Shown here in pieces: positions 23,414 to 37,669 of a stretch of DNA of 64,000 nt (within the stretch, counting starts at the first letter, position 1; every line of letters starts with the position of its first letter). The translations under genes and the position numbers were made by a program. The DNA comes from Parietaria judaica. Lineage: Eukaryota; Streptophyta; Magnoliopsida; Rosales; Urticaceae. The stretch spans positions 12,919,001-12,983,000 of the forward strand of contig OX940869.1 in assembly GCA_954871525.1 (NCBI GenBank), read 5' to 3'. The notes below the pieces were generated by a model, which saw only the letters and a program-made list of their open reading frames with translations, was not told the DNA's origin and ran no database searches.

Positions 23414-24269
23414 TCACTCTAGGGTAAGTTCAGAACACGGTATATTAAATTGTGGATTGAAAATTTTATGATTATTATTATCGTTGTATAACATCGTATT
23501 ACTATATACAGGAGGCTTTGCCACCTTATAGTAATGTGATGGGATTTACGGTAATTAAGGTTTTTTTATTTTTTTTTATTTTTTATGAATAACATCATTT
23601 TACTATACACATGAGGCTCAACCACCTTATGGTAATGTGATGTGATTTACGATATTTAGCTTTGCTATGTATAATATCATTTTGTTATACAAATGAGGCC
23701 CTACCACCTTATAGTAAAATGATGTGCTCACATCTAACGAATATTTATCTTCAGATAATATCAAATTACTATATACAAGAGGCTCTGCTACCTTATTGTA
23801 AAATGATATTAATTGAAATTAGTTTTAACTTCTTCATTTTAATATTCTTATGATTAATATTATATATCCATAATGTTCATCTATTTTTTGCATCTCATTT
23901 TATGACATTACATCACTAATCCAATCTTAACATTTAATTACATTGTGCTAGTTTATACCCAACGGTAATATAACGGCTATAAACGGCTATATTTTACACT
24001 ATAAATACAAGTTTATCAAACTATACAAAAATCACATCTCTTCTTCTACCTCATATTTTTCCTTCCAAGTTTAGTCCATAAAAATGTCGAGACTAATATT
24101 AGTTTTTGTAGCCATAATTATCCTTATATTTAATGTTAATATTTTCATCTTTGATATTACACCGGAGGAATTTTATGTTGCCTCAAAAGTGGCTGTAATC
24201 ATGTATTTTTCTTTATTATTTAAAATCCTTGTAGACTTTTATATTTTTAATTTCATGTTAGTTATCACC

Positions 24270-25230
24270 ATGTCGAATCTTGTGAAGATTGAATTCAGCC
24301 CTCTTGATATTAATGGCAATAATTACATGCCTTGGACAGTAGATATTGAGATGCACTTGGAGTCAATGAATCTTGTTGACACACTCAAGGAGGTGAACGA
24401 CTCATCAAGGACGGACAAGGCAAGATCTTTAATCTTCCTTCACCGACACCTTGATGAAAGCCTAAAAAATGAATATCTCACTATGAAAATCTAAGTGAGT
24501 TGTGGAAAAACCTTAAAAAAGGATATGATCACCAAAGGGATGTAATGTTCCCCATTTTCCGCGATGAATATTAAAAAAATCTTATGTAATGTTGAGAATC
24601 GTAACACACTTGAGATTTTTGGGGTAACGATTACTGACACTACATGAGACTTTTTCTACTTTCCCCGCATCAAATGTAACCCTGCAACAACAATATCGTG
24701 TATTGGTTTTCCAAAATTATTCTGAACTAATTGCTTTTCTCATCATCGCAGAAAATAATAATGAGTTGCTGATGAAGAATCATCAATCTGGCCGGAACGG
24801 CTCAAAAACGCTTCCTGAAGCAAACGCTATTAACTCCGACGACCTGAACCCAAGAATTATTTTCAGGGTCGAGGTCGTGGCCTTAGTTACGGACGTGGAG
24901 GAGGGAAAAAAGAGATGATGTCCCCAAAAGGCTTTGAAACAACTTGTTTCAGATGTGGCTCCAAAGGGCACTGGTCAAGAGTCTATCGAGACCCACAACA
25001 GTTATGCAAATTCTACCTGGAGTCCGTGAAAGGGAAAGGGAAAGAGAAAGAGGTCAACTTTATTGACCAAAACGTATCCAATCATCTCGAAACATCTGAA
25101 TTCAATGGTGATTTCATTTACGCAGATGGTGATTTCGGTGAACAAGCGGCTGGTGGAAACTTAAATGAATTATGTAACTCCTTTTGGAATGAAGCCCAAT
25201 GGTTCGATGTTTATTTGTCTTTTTTTTTGT
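24270..25230 (+). pseudogene. Copia gag pseudogene
   Basis: Begins with ATG at 24270 (MSNLVKIEFSPLDINGNNY..., the usual Copia gag start) and stops at 24494. Further fragments reach 25232. The zinc knuckle near 24945-24990 reads CFRCGSKGHWSRVY, so the last Cys of the C-X2-C-X4-H-X4-C motif has become Tyr. A hydrophobic ORF upstream (24084) in the same frame is probably leader sequence rather than gag. Gag would coat RNA in the particle; this copy cannot. Confidence 0.75.
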
Positions 25231-25499
25231 AAGATATGTCATGTATTTCTAATTTTAAGATGTATAATAGACTAATGCTTGTGTTTAATAATTATCTTTC
25301 TTATCAAAATTTGTGTTTGTTTTTAGTTAAAGTTTTCAAATGGACAAAGCTAATTTTGAAGCTGGAGAATTTTGTATACTCGACTGTGGAAAAACACATG
25401 CAATATTGAAAGATAAACGTTTTTCTCAAATATAAAATCAACACAAGCCAGTGTGGATACAATATCAGGTCATATAGATCTGATTGAAAGTGTTGGCAA

Positions 25500-28400
25500 A
25501 TAAAATTTAACACTACCAAATCGAACAGTGTTTAACATAAATAATTCCTTATTTTCCCCGAGATCCAAAAAAAAATTATTAAGTTTCAAAGATATATATT
25601 CTCATGAATTTGATACTCAGTCTGTAACTGAAAATGCCATGAAATATATGTTTATCATAATGTACAAAATCGGGGAAGAAATACATACTTGCAAAACTAC
25701 GAGTGCTCCCTACTGGATTGCATTACACGCATATAAGTGCAATTGAATCAAATATGGTAGTTATCCGGCCTTAAATATTTACCACATGGAATGGCCGACT
25801 AGGTCATCTTGGTTCAATAATGATACGAAGAATTATTGAAAATACACATGGACATCCATTGAAGGACCAGAAGATCCCTGAAGGAAAAAATTTCTAGTGT
25901 AAAGCTTGTTCTCTGGAAAGTTAATCATAAGAACTTCAACGATAAAGGTTGAAACAAAATCACTTATGTTCCTTAAGCGTATTCAAGGTGATATATGTGG
26001 GCCCATTTACCCACCGTGTGGACCATTTTGATACTTCATGGTACTGACAGATGCCTCTAGCAAATGGTCACATGTGTGTCTGTTATCAACTCGCTATATG
26101 GCATTTGCTATATTACTCACTCAGATAATCAACTTGCGAGCTCAATTTCCCGATCATACGATCAAGAAAATTAGACTTGATAACGCCGGTGAATTCACAT
26201 CCCAAGAATTTGATGATTATTGTATGTCAGTTGGGATTGATGTTGAACATCCTGTTGCTTATGTTCACACAAAATGGTCTGGCTGAATTATTGATCAAGC
26301 GTCTCCAGCTTATTGCTAGACCATTGATAATGAGAACAATGCTTCCTACTTCAGTATGGAATCATGCAATATTAAATGTTGCGGCATTAATTCGCATCAG
26401 ACCAAGTGCATATCATAAATTCTCCATATTGCAACTTGTATCCGGCCAATAACCAAATATATCCCATCTTAGCATTTTTGGTTGTGTTTTTTATGTGCTT
26501 ATTGTACTACCTCAAAGAACAAAGATGGGCCACAAAGAAGTCTTGGTATTTATATAGGCTTAGAAAGTCCATCTATTGTTAAATACCTTGAACCTCAAAC
26601 TGGGAATATTTGTACAACTCATTTTGCTGATTGTCACTTTGATGAAGAAAATTTACCAGCATTAGAGGGTGAAAGAAAACAACTGGAAAGAGAAACAACT
26701 GGAAAGAGAAATTACATGGTATGTACCAACATTGTTGCATCTTGATCCTTACACAAAAGAATGTGAAGGAATAGTCCAGAGAATTTTGAATTTTCAAGAT
26801 ATAGCAAATCAACTTCCTGATGCATTTACGGGCGCAAAGAGAGTTACTAAATATCAAATACCAGCACAGAATGCTCCTGCCCAAATTGAAGTCCCAAAAG
26901 GGCGAATTAAAAACAAAGTCACTCATGAAATCACAACACGCTTGATGCGTGGAAGACCACTCGGTTCCAAAGATAAAAATCTTTGGAAAAGTAAAGGAGT
27001 AGAGAAAAATGATCACAATATGAAGGAACGTATTCCTGAAGAAATATACAGTGAGGAAAATCGAGAAATTTTGATTAATTATGCTAGTACATGTATAATG
27101 TGGAACCCAAATGTGAACATCGATGATGAATTTTGTTACAATTTGGCATGCCATGTCATGGACGAAAATAATGGAGATCCCGAACCACAGTTTGTTACCG
27201 AATGTAAAAATAGACGCGATTGGGCTGAATGGAAAATGGCTATTGATGTTGAATTAGACTCGCTTAACAACCGCAAGGTTTTTTGACCTCTAGTACTCAC
27301 ACCTGAAGAAGTGAGACTTGTTGGATACAAATGGGTATTTGTGCGAAAGAGAAATGAGAAAAATGAGATTGTGAGATACAAGGCTTGACTTGTTGCTCAA
27401 GGTTTTTCTCAAAGGCCCGAAATTGACTTTAAAGAAACGTATTCTCCTGTCATGGATGAAATTACATTCGGACACTTGATCAGTCTAGCTTTGCATGAGA
27501 AACTGAATATGAACCTTTTAGATGTTGTTACCGCTTATTCATACGGATCGCTCGATACTGATATTTTACATGAGGATCGCTGAAATGCCTGAAGCATCAA
27601 GTTCAAAACCCTGAGAAAATTGTTTAATCAAATTACAAAGATCTCTATATGGGTTAAAACAATCCGGACGCATGTGGTACAACCGACTAAGTGAATATTT
27701 GATACAAAAGGGATATGTCAATGACCCTCTTTGCCCTTGTGTTTACTTCAAGAAGACAACATCTGGTTGTGCGATTATCGTTGCCTATGTTGATGATTTA
27801 AACATCATTGGGAAAAATGAAGAGATTCAGGAAGTAATCTTTTACTTAAAGAAATAATTCGAGATGAAAGACCTTGGGAAAACAAAGTATTGTCTCCGTT
27901 TGCAAATTGAGCCCTTGCAAAGTGGGATACTTGTGCATCAATCGAATTACACAAGAATTTTTTTAAGGAGATTCAATATGGATAAATCAAATCCATTAAG
28001 TAGCCCAATGGTCGTGAGGTCCCTTGATGTAAGAAAGGATCTATATCGTCCATGTGAGGAATCTGAAGAGATTCTTGGTCTAGAAGTACCATATTTCAGT
28101 GCAATTTGAGCTCTTATGTACCTTGCTAATTGTACTCGATTGGATATGGCTTTTGCTGTTAATTTGTTAGAAAGATTCAGTTCAGCTCGTACTAAAAGAC
28201 ATTGGAATGGAATTAAACATGTGTTTCGTTATCTTCAAAGAACTATTGATTTATGATTATTTTACCCTAACAATACGAAACCAGTTTTATTGGCTATGCA
28301 GATGCAGGTTACTTGTCAGATCCACACAAAGAGAGATCTCAAACAGGGTATGTGTTTATCTGGGAAGGGATTGCAATTTCTTGGCGCTCCTAGAAACAGA

Positions 28401-28780
28401 CACTCGTTGCGACATCGTCAAACCATGTTGAGATCATCGCACTACACGAAACAAGTCGTGAGTGCGTGTGGCTTAGATCCATGATCTGGCATATCAGAGC
28501 CACAAGTGGTCTCCTACCAAATGATGATCCCCTCATACTTTACGAAGATAATGCCGCATGTGTTGTTCAAATGAAGGAAGGGTTTATAAAGAGTGACCGC
28601 ACAAAGCATATCCCTCCGAAATTCTTTTCATTCACTCAAGAGCTGGAAAAGAGTAATGCTATTAGCATCCAGTATGTTTGTTCCTGCGAGAGCTCCACTG
28701 ATCTCTTCACAAAGGCTCTCCCCACTTCAGTGTTCAGAAAACATGTCCATGGCATTGGGATGCACAAGCTACAAAGTTTA
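25500..28780 (+). pseudogene. Copia pol pseudogene (integrase, RT, RNase H)
   Basis: Fragments in order. Pre-integrase/zinc text lies around 25770-25930. The integrase core lies at 26038-26286 (FLTDASSKW-like start, DNAGEFTSQEFDDYC). A linker ORF runs 26669-27286. RT lies at about 27180-28100, with its catalytic YVDD in VAYVDDLNIIG near 27783-27815. RNase H lies at 28466-28780 (YEDNAACVVQ, TDLFTKALPTSVF). At least ten stops or frame changes separate them. The element is unable to move itself. Confidence 0.85.
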
Positions 28781-28935
28781 TGAAGGAATCGCCCATGTTC
28801 ACATGAGGGGGAGCTATACGTGGCTGTACTCTTTTTCCCTTACTATGGTTTTTATCCCACGGAGTTTTTTCTAGTAAGGTTGTTAATGAGGCAGCATGAA
28901 CACGTTAATCTTGTAATCAACATTCCAACGGGGAG

Positions 28936-29293
28936 TGTTATGTATAATGAAATGCTCATTAGCATATTAAGATAGGTTTGTATTAATTATTTTCACTATG
29001 CACTTATAATGTGTAATTACCTAACTAACCCTAGAATTTTCTATATATACCCTTCATTGGAGGATGAATGAGTACACACTTTTCATTCCATATTTTCACT
29101 TTCATCACTCTCACCCGTATACATTTTTACTCCTTATCTTCATCTTATAACTTCATCCAATATTCAACCATCTATTTCAATTATTCAATCCATATCATTA
29201 TATTCACTTTCACATCATCTATCCATCAACCTATCACCATAAATTTTACCAATTTTATCAATTATTAGTACAAAAATAATGAGTCTTACAACA
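28936..29293 (+). repeat. 3' LTR of the 23-29 kb Copia element
   Basis: A 358-bp partner of 23041-23399, preceded by the polypurine tract aacggggag at about 28927-28935. Confidence 0.93.
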
Positions 29294-29298
29294 GGATA

Positions 29299-30925
29299 AT
29301 TTTTTTGTTCAGCATTTTTTGAGACATGAAAGATATGAGATCACAACCATAACATTACATATAAGAAAAACATTAAGAAATACTATCAATTGCTCTGACT
29401 ATGATAGTATTGTAATAATAAGAAGGGTGTACAGTAGATCTCAAAACAAATGTCATAGTATAATATAGACTTAACAAATATTAAGAAATACTCTAATAAA
29501 AAAAAAAACTTCACAAAGAGCCTTAAGAATGCTGTAAACCAGTTTTTCTTGCTATCGACCGCCGGGAATTGGTGACCACGATTTTATTTATATTTTTAAT
29601 AAAAAAATTTAAAACCATAATTTTGTAACATTTTTTCAAAGTGATTTAAGCAAGTTTATTTAAAATAATTCATATTTCAAAATTTTATAAAATCTTTTTA
29701 GGTATGCCGTATGCCATTTATAGATATATTAATAATTTGTAAAATATTATCATTACAACTGATTATTAATTTTTAAAATCGTACAAAAATCTCATCATTA
29801 TATCCGTAAAATCTAATCATAATTTTAGAATATTTCGAACTCGCAAACTTTGGCAGTATATATTATAATCAACCTTTTGATTTTGCAGAAAAGACAAATG
29901 TATTCTTAGGAACAATTTCACCATTTTTGTTCAATAAGATGAATCATATAAAATAATTGCAGCGTGATATTATTAACTTCATTTAATTACTACATGATTG
30001 CATAAAAAGTCAAGACTTTGAAGAACTGTCTCATACAATATCATAAAGGTGTGATTATATGTGATATGATTCTTAAATGATGGCGACTTATTCGACCGAT
30101 ACGAGATATATAGCATTGATCTCATCAATATTGATTGTAAAGTTTGCTATTTTGAAAAAGATAAATTATATTAATAAAACATTACAAGTTTGAACTACAC
30201 ATTTTCTTCTATTTACTTTCTCTTTTTGAAATAGACGGGAGATCACTCCCACGATCATGTCTAATGGAACCTTCACGTATGTTGGAAAAAATCATAATTA
30301 TATTATATTTGAGATTTATAATAATAAAAATAAAATATCTTAAATATTAAAATTTAAAACTATCCCGTAAAAAAAAAAAAAAAAAACTCACCAAATGGGA
30401 CCTTGTATAGAAATGGATGACAGGTGAAAAAAAAAAAGAAAGAAGCTAAAAATAATTGTTTATATATCATTGCTCAAATCACAAGGGGAAACCTTGTAAG
30501 GAAATGGTTGTATAACAGAAAATTCAAAATGACCAACGAATGGGTTGTGGCATTACCATCTTCATGAACCATCCTTACCACGGAACCACAAATACCGATA
30601 GGAGGTGACGATTACTAATTAGAATAAAAAAAGGGAATACTATATAGTACAAATTTCATAAATATTTTGTAATATTTCATTACATAGCATTACATCCAAT
30701 TTGAGAGCATATATTTTCTAATTTTTAAAATAACTCCAATTTGAGAGGATATAATCCTTATTTGTTCTTTAATGAAATTTAAAAAAAAAATAGTTTCTCA
30801 CTTTGATCTTATATATGATAAATTAATGGATATAAATATATTGTTCATTTTCTGGCACATGTCCCTTAGAAGGTAATCATATGATCAATTAATAATCAAG
30901 CTTGTTTGGTCTTGTTGTAAATCTA
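29299..30925. other. AT-rich non-coding sequence
   Basis: No supported gene. An A-run lies at about 30368-30387. Confidence 0.5.
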
Positions 30926-31900
30926 TGTAACAGCCCCTTTTTCCAAGGACTATTACGACTTTACTTTATCTAATTCAAATCCCGACTTCTATAATATATT
31001 TAAGAAAATATAGGTCTTTGACTTTAGCGCGCAAAGATAACAGACTTTATAATAGTTTTGAAACGTCTATACAGTAGTACCCAAAACGTAGTTTACAAAA
31101 AGAGAACTTTATAAAAGAAAAGAAAAACTTAGCGGAGCTCCTAGCTATTGTTTTTGAAAATATGACACAACAAAAAGTTAACAACTCTCCTATTCCAAAA
31201 CCGTATTCCACCATATGCACCATATACGTCGCATCACTGACCCCGTACTATCCGCATTTAGCCATTCATCGGTTTCTTTCCTGGATCTACAACACAACTA
31301 TACGAGTGAGCTAACGCTCAGTACGCAAAAGCTTTATATTACTCACAAAAATATATCAAGGAACAATCACTTCGAAATGCATAAATTCAATGTCCGGTTA
31401 TAATTTATAACTTTTTATAAACATATTATTGGGCCCTGCGTGCGTACCAGCGTGCGTACCAGCGTGCTATAATACCTATGGGGGACTGGGGGCGCGACCC
31501 TAACCAAGTCAGTCCGGGGCAAACATCTCACGACGTATCATTTGAGACTACGCGACTCAATACAGTCGGAGGCTTCATACACATTGTAATCAGTGACTAC
31601 GCGACCCGATATACAATGGTTGGTACGACGCAATTTACTAAAAATGTCATACATATATTTAGTATTACTATAGATTATATGTATGACTAAATGCTCATGC
31701 TTTTCCGATACGCTCACAACGCGTATAGAACATACTCTTACTACAGTAGAATTCAAACTACCAAACTATACAGCCATAAATTTCACACCACACACAATCA
31801 AACAAACCACAATATTATTGTTGTGTTGTAGTGAGTACTTTTACGTACCTTATTCCTATCAAAATACTACGGAACACGAGTTATGCTTCTTTCGAAAATG
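30926..31900. other. Possible LTR-like repeat
   Basis: Starts near tgtaacagcccc, a common start of plant LTRs, and is less AT-rich than its flanks. It includes short direct repeats (gcgtgcgtaccagcgtgcgt near 31438-31460) and the paired words ctacgcgac at about 31547 and 31597. No partner copy lies in the window, so identity is uncertain. Confidence 0.3.
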
Positions 31901-31941
31901 AACTTCCTGATCATTTAAGAAATTAAATGTCAGCATCGAGG

Positions 31942-31944
<3 letters not shown>

Positions 31945-31984
<40 letters not shown>

Positions 31985-32204
31985 TCTTCTCGAAATCAAT
32001 AACTAATAATCTAATGCTAGGCCAGACAAAATAATCTCATAACTTTTATACATATTAATCTAGCTATATGTATATTCACAGAATCGTATCTCATTTCCAA
32101 AATAATTTATAACTTGTTCTCTATGACATTATTTTAATTATTTTTGTATACCAAAAACAACGTTACGAAACCCTATTAGGAAAACCCTATTAACATACAC
32201 AGAA

Positions 32205-32236
<32 letters not shown>

Positions 32237-32350
32237 GGTGGTCTCTGTAACTAACCATATATAAGCATATTAAACCCTGCTACACTATACATATATATGC
32301 TATGATTTCCCTTCATTTTCTCTTAAATATATATATATATATATATCTTG
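31945..32350. repeat. (AT)n microsatellites
   Basis: Three at-dinucleotide runs, at about 31945-31981, 32204-32231 and 32326-32346, in otherwise AT-rich unique-looking sequence. Confidence 0.85.
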
Positions 32351-33322
32351 GAAAAAAATTAATATATACTATCATATGTAAATATATGTATATCGATTCT
32401 CCTGCTACACTATATTAGTCAAAACAACACCTGATTATATCTTATATATATACATATCTATAGCTATACACTATTGATCTACACCAAAGGAATAAAAGAG
32501 ATAGATTCATATACCTAGACCATGGCTCGACTTGAAGGACGGGAGGAAATTTAGCGAGAGAGAGAGTTCTAATAACAATTTCAAAAGAGATAAGCATAAT
32601 ATATAGTCGGCTAGCATATTGGAATGTAATCCAAATTACCATGCAATGATTACTTGGATTAATTATATGAATAAATAAAAGCATAAGTCGGTTAGAAATG
32701 TAGTCTAGAAAAATATAAAGTTAAATATTTAAACAACTTAGTACCTAAGTTAGAAATATTTGCACATAAAGTAAGAAATTAATATATACTCTTTGGCACT
32801 CATATTTAAAATAAAAAACAAAAAAACAAAAAAAAACAAAAAAAAACAAACAAACTACTTAAAGAGAGCCATAGTATTATTATTTATCATGACAAAAGAT
32901 AATATACCCTCAAAACTAAGAGCATGTATATTTATCTTATTATCGTTGAAACATCAAAACGATAATATACAGAACTTTTACGGCTATTACAATCTACTTC
33001 ATGATTCTTCGAGAGATCTTAAGTTTAATCTGGACGCGGCGTACAAATAACGTTTACATATGTAATCTTAGCTAATATAGCCAATTATTCATACATTTTG
33101 AATATATTTTATGATGCGAGTACTTACAATCTTAATTAATAGTGTCATGTTAAATAATAAAACAATATCAGTGCAACTCCCCTGTGTGATTGGTTTATGT
33201 ACTCTTTCCTCTAATTTCATTGAAAATTTTGAAAATCTAGAATTTGAGGATTCTTAAATCCTTTCTCTCTAAGATAGCTACTTCATTCTTGATATGTATA
33301 TATATATCAAATATATAGAAAG

Positions 33323-33734
33323 GCGGACCCAGGCATGTTTGGGGGTGGCTAATGTCACCCCCGAGTCGTCCGGCAATTTTTTTTTTTTTTTTGCATTTTA
33401 ATATGTAATCTTTTATCTTGTATTTTTTTAAGGATTATATTTATTATGTTTATCATCATACACTTTTGTACCATTATTTTTCTTTTATTTTTTATTAAAA
33501 AAAGAAAGAAAATTGTACAAAAATATCCATTTAGCTACAAATATTTTTAAAACTACTCATTGTGTATTAAAATGGGTAATTTTTAAAATGATTTGTATAA
33601 AATTGGTATTTTATTAATAAACTCTTAAAAGTCTTAATAAAAATTATTTTTTCGTTCGCTACCTCGTATAAATACTATAATATAATTTATTTTATTTGGG
33701 GTTCTTCACCTTTGACCTTGAATCCTGAGTCCGC
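33323..33734. mobile_element. Candidate TIR element of about 412 bp
   Basis: Starts gcggacccaggcat and ends atcctgagtccgc, giving a 13-bp imperfect inverted repeat. The interior is AT-rich without an ORF. A clean TSD was not found because the flanks are ta-rich, so the class is undecided. Confidence 0.45.
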
Positions 33735-33779
33735 ATATATATATTTTAATAAATTACAAAAATATGCCCCAAATTATAT

Positions 33780-34026
33780 TTTAACCCGACTTGGTTAATT
33801 AACCCAGCCTCTCTCTCTATGCCTCACCCACGAGCCCGAAGCCGCAGCCACGCACGCTCTCTCTCGCTCTCCCTCTCGCCAACCACGGCGCTGTTCCTCG
33901 CGCCGACCATTCTCTCTCTCTCTCACTCCCTCTCGCCGACGAAACCCACGAGATACCTCGTTGAAACAGGGGTGAACCGAGACGAGTGTGAAACTCTCTC
34001 TTTCTCGCCGCAATGAAAGACCAAGG
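33780..34026 (+). other. Gene-like CT-rich leader with possible first exon
   Basis: A GC-richer, CT-rich stretch typical of plant 5' UTRs (33800-34010) leads to ATG at 34014. After 13 coding bases a good donor follows (CAAG|GTATGT), then T-rich intron-like sequence. This may be the start of a gene whose later part includes the uL14 fragment at 34349. Splicing cannot be confirmed. Confidence 0.3.
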
Positions 34027-34321
34027 TATGTTCTTTCTTGGGTTTTAATTTGTTGATTTTTGCTCAGATTTGGTTCAGATATTTAGTTTGTAGGGTTTGA
34101 TTTTAGGTTAGAAATTATGGTTTGATTTTATGGTTTAGTTTGGCATGATATTTAGGGTTGATTTTAGGTTTGATTTCAGATTTAGATAGCTCAATATATG
34201 GTTTAGGTTTCATTGACAGTATTGGTTTTTGAGTGCACACAAAGTGTTTGTTGATATGCCTCAATTAGAAAGTGTTTTGGAATTCACACAAACTGTTATG
34301 TTCCAAAAGTTTCATCATTAA

Positions 34322-34510
<189 letters not shown>

Positions 34511-35139
34511 TAGGTAAATTCTGTCATTTTGTTGCACTTGAACATGCGTATGCATTGTTTCGACTTTAATTCATTAGGAAGACAGTAAAAGCTCCCTTTG
34601 ATTAATTTTCAAATTGGACCCTTTTGATCTTGATATAACCAATAAATTTAGGTCCGGCATGAATAAGGAATCCACAATATTGATGGAGATAATAATTAGA
34701 AAGTAAATATGAATCCCGATTATTTTGAAGAAAGCCTAACTCCATTAGGTTGGCATATAAATGCTCTATGCTTGAATGATTTTTTTGAATGAATTAAGTT
34801 TTTTAGGATTTTCAGTTTTGAATAAAGTACCAATATTTTGGTTGTCTTCTTATATTACCTATGTTATGCCATTTGTGTAGTGTAGGGAAAAAGTCAGATT
34901 TTAGAAGAACGTTGAGAGTTTATTTTTATAGCCTATTTTCTCCAAATTTTCTTCATATAAATACACAATAAAGCTTAAATTATCCATGATTTACGTGCCT
35001 GGTTGCTCTTCTTTAATTTTACGGATATTGTTATATTGCATAGAGGATACAATTCGGCTTGCAGAGAAGGAACAAAGACAAATGGATTTGTCGAACGAGA
35101 TTACTAATGAGGCCGACACGCGACAAGTAGAAACTCTTG

Positions 35140-35275
35140 TGTCTCTAATTTTACCCTTGCTGTTGTATCTGTTGTACTGTAATGAATTATTATTACCCTA
35201 TTCGACTGTATTACCATTTTACCTTTGTTGTTGTATCTGTTGTACTGTAATGAATGATTATTACCCAACCAACCA
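35140..35275. repeat. Two-copy tandem repeat, about 67 bp
   Basis: The block ttgtatctgttgtactgtaa with flanking taccYttg and attattaccc occurs at about 35150-35210 and 35217-35272. Confidence 0.75.
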
Positions 35276-35639
35276 TTTTGTGTGTGCTTGTTTGTGTTAT
35301 TATATAGATGAAGTAGAGAGTTTGTATCTAGCCCTGTTTTATTTATGTAATGAAACCTCTAATTCCATACTTTTTTGCCTCCTTTTCTCTGCTCCTCTAC
35401 AAGAATAATGCTATCCTTTTCCTTAATTAATATATAAGCTAAGCGTGTGTCCAATATACGAAAATGTAGAACGAATTTATCTTTTTATTATCTATTGTAA
35501 TTCAAAGATTTACATCATCGGCATCCAACTCTTGATCTTTTGGATAATGTTATTATCTTTAAGTAAGAAATTTATTAAACTTTGTAAATAAAATTACAAA
35601 AAATAAGAAAAAAAAAACCGTTGGATGTAAAGAAATAAA

Positions 35640-37029
35640 TTCATTTAAACACTTTTTGCCTAAATTTAAACGGTTTTGTTCTTCAAGCCCAACGATTTTT
35701 TTTTTCGGTGCAAAAATAAAAATTTAAATACATTTAAACACTTTTTGCCTAGATTTAAACGGTTTTGTTCTTCAAACCCAACGGTTTTTTTTGGGTCCAA
35801 AAAAGAAATAAATCCATTTAAATACTTTTTGCCTACATTTAAACGATTTTATTCTTCAAACCCAACAGTTTTTTGGGTCCAAAAAAGAAATAAATCCATT
35901 TAAACACTTTTGCCTACAATTAAACGGTTTTGTTCTTCAAACCATATGGGTTTTTTTTTTATATATATATAAAAAAAAATCCATTTAAACACTTTTTGCC
36001 TACATTTAAACAGTTTTGTTCTCCATAGGGTTTTTTTTATTAAAAAATAAAACAAAATCCATTTAAACACTTTTTGCCTCCATTTAAACAGTTTTGTTCT
36101 TCAAACCCTATGGTTTTTTTTTTTATATATATAAAAATAAAACCCTATGCTTCGATGAACAAAACTGTTTAAATGTAGGAAAAAAATGTTTAAATGGATT
36201 TTATTTTTTTATATAAAAAAAAACACCCTATGGTTTGAAGAACAAAAATTTTTAAATGTAGGCAAAAAGTGTTTAAATGGATTTTATTTTTTTTATATAT
36301 ATAGAAAAAACTCTATCGTTTGAAGAACAAAACTGTTTACATGTAGGCAAAAAGTGTTTAAATGAATTTTATTTTATTTAAATAAAAAAAAAAACCTATG
36401 GTTTGAAGAACAAAATTGTTTAAATGTAGGCAAAGAGTGTTTAAATGGATTTTATTTTTTTAAAATAAGAAAAACAAAAAATCTATGGTTTGAAGAACAA
36501 AACTGTTTAAATGTAGGCAAAAAGTGTTTAAATGGTTTTTATTTATTTATTTTTTATATAAAAAAAACCCTATGGTTTGAAGAACAAAATATTTTAAATG
36601 TAGGCAAAAAGTGTTTAAATGATTTTTTTTTACTAAAAAAAACACTATGGTTGGAAGAACAATACTCTTTAAATTTAGGCAAAAAGTGTTTAAATGAATT
36701 TTATTTTATTTTTTAAATAAAAAAAAACCTTATGGTTTGAAGAAAAAAAAGTGTTTAAATATAGGCAAAAAGTGTTTAAATGGATTTAATTTTTTTAAAT
36801 AAAAAAAAAACTATGGTTAGAAGAACAAAACTGTATAAATGTAGGCAAAAAGTGTTTAAATGGATTTTTTATTTTTATTTTCTTATAAAAAAAAGCCCTA
36901 TGGTTTGAAGAACAAAACTGTTTAAATGTAGGCAAAAAGTGTTTAAATAGATTTTACTTTTTTATATAAAAAAAAACCTATGGTTTGAAGAATAAAACTA
37001 TTTAAATGTTGGTAAAAAGTATTTAAATG

Positions 37030-37076
<47 letters not shown>

Positions 37077-37665
37077 CCCATAGGATTTTAAGAACAAAAC
37101 TCTTTAAATGTAGGCAAAAAGAGTTTAAATGGATTTTATTTTATTTTTAAATAAAAAAACCCTATGGTTTGAAGAACAAAACTGTTTAAATGTAGGCAAA
37201 AGGTGTTTAAATGGATTTTATTTTTATATAAAATAAAACCTATGGTTTGAAGAACAAAATTGTTTAAATGTAGGCAAAAAGTGTTTAAATGGATTTTATT
37301 TTTTTTTATATAAAAAAACCCTATGGTTTGAAGAACAATAGTGTTTAAATGTAGGCAAAAAGTGTTTAAATGAATTTTATTTTATTTTTAAATAAAAAAA
37401 AGCTCTATGGTTAGAAGAACAAAACTGTTTAAATGCAGGCAAAAAGTGTTTAAATGGATTTTATTTTATTTTTTTATATAAAAAAACCCTATGGTTTGAA
37501 GAACGAAACTGTTTAGATGTAGACAAAAAGTGTTTAAATGGATTTTATTTTTTTTATTATAAAAAAAAAAACCCGTATGGTTTGAAGAACAAAAGTGTTT
37601 AAATGTAGGCAAAAACTGTTGTTATGGATTTTATGGGTTTGAAGAACAAAACCGTACGGGTTTAA
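35640..37665. repeat. Head-to-head array of about 83-bp repeats (long inverted repeat)
   Basis: From 35640 to about 36135, some six units read atttaaacactttttgcc, then tttaaacggttttgttcttc and a T-run. From about 36140 to 37665 the reverse-complement unit (gtttgaagaacaaaactgtt, then taaatgtaggcaaaaagtg) occurs about 18 times. The orientation flips near 36136-36145. Units vary mostly in A/T-run length. No ORF. An (AT)n run sits at 37030-37074. Confidence 0.9.
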
Positions 37666-37669
37666 AATA

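Larger units (their letters stand above)
23041..29293 (+). mobile_element. Complete but coding-dead Copia retrotransposon
   Basis: A 6,253-bp element with LTRs TGTTATG...TTACAACA and TSD ggata (23036-23040 and 29294-29298). A primer-binding site follows the 5' LTR (cgttattagcacga at 23400) and the polypurine caacggggag precedes the 3' LTR. Gag, integrase, RT and RNase H remnants follow in Copia order but are broken many times. By eye about 26 substitutions and one indel separate the 358-bp LTRs (about 7%), so it is older than the other complete elements here. Confidence 0.93.
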
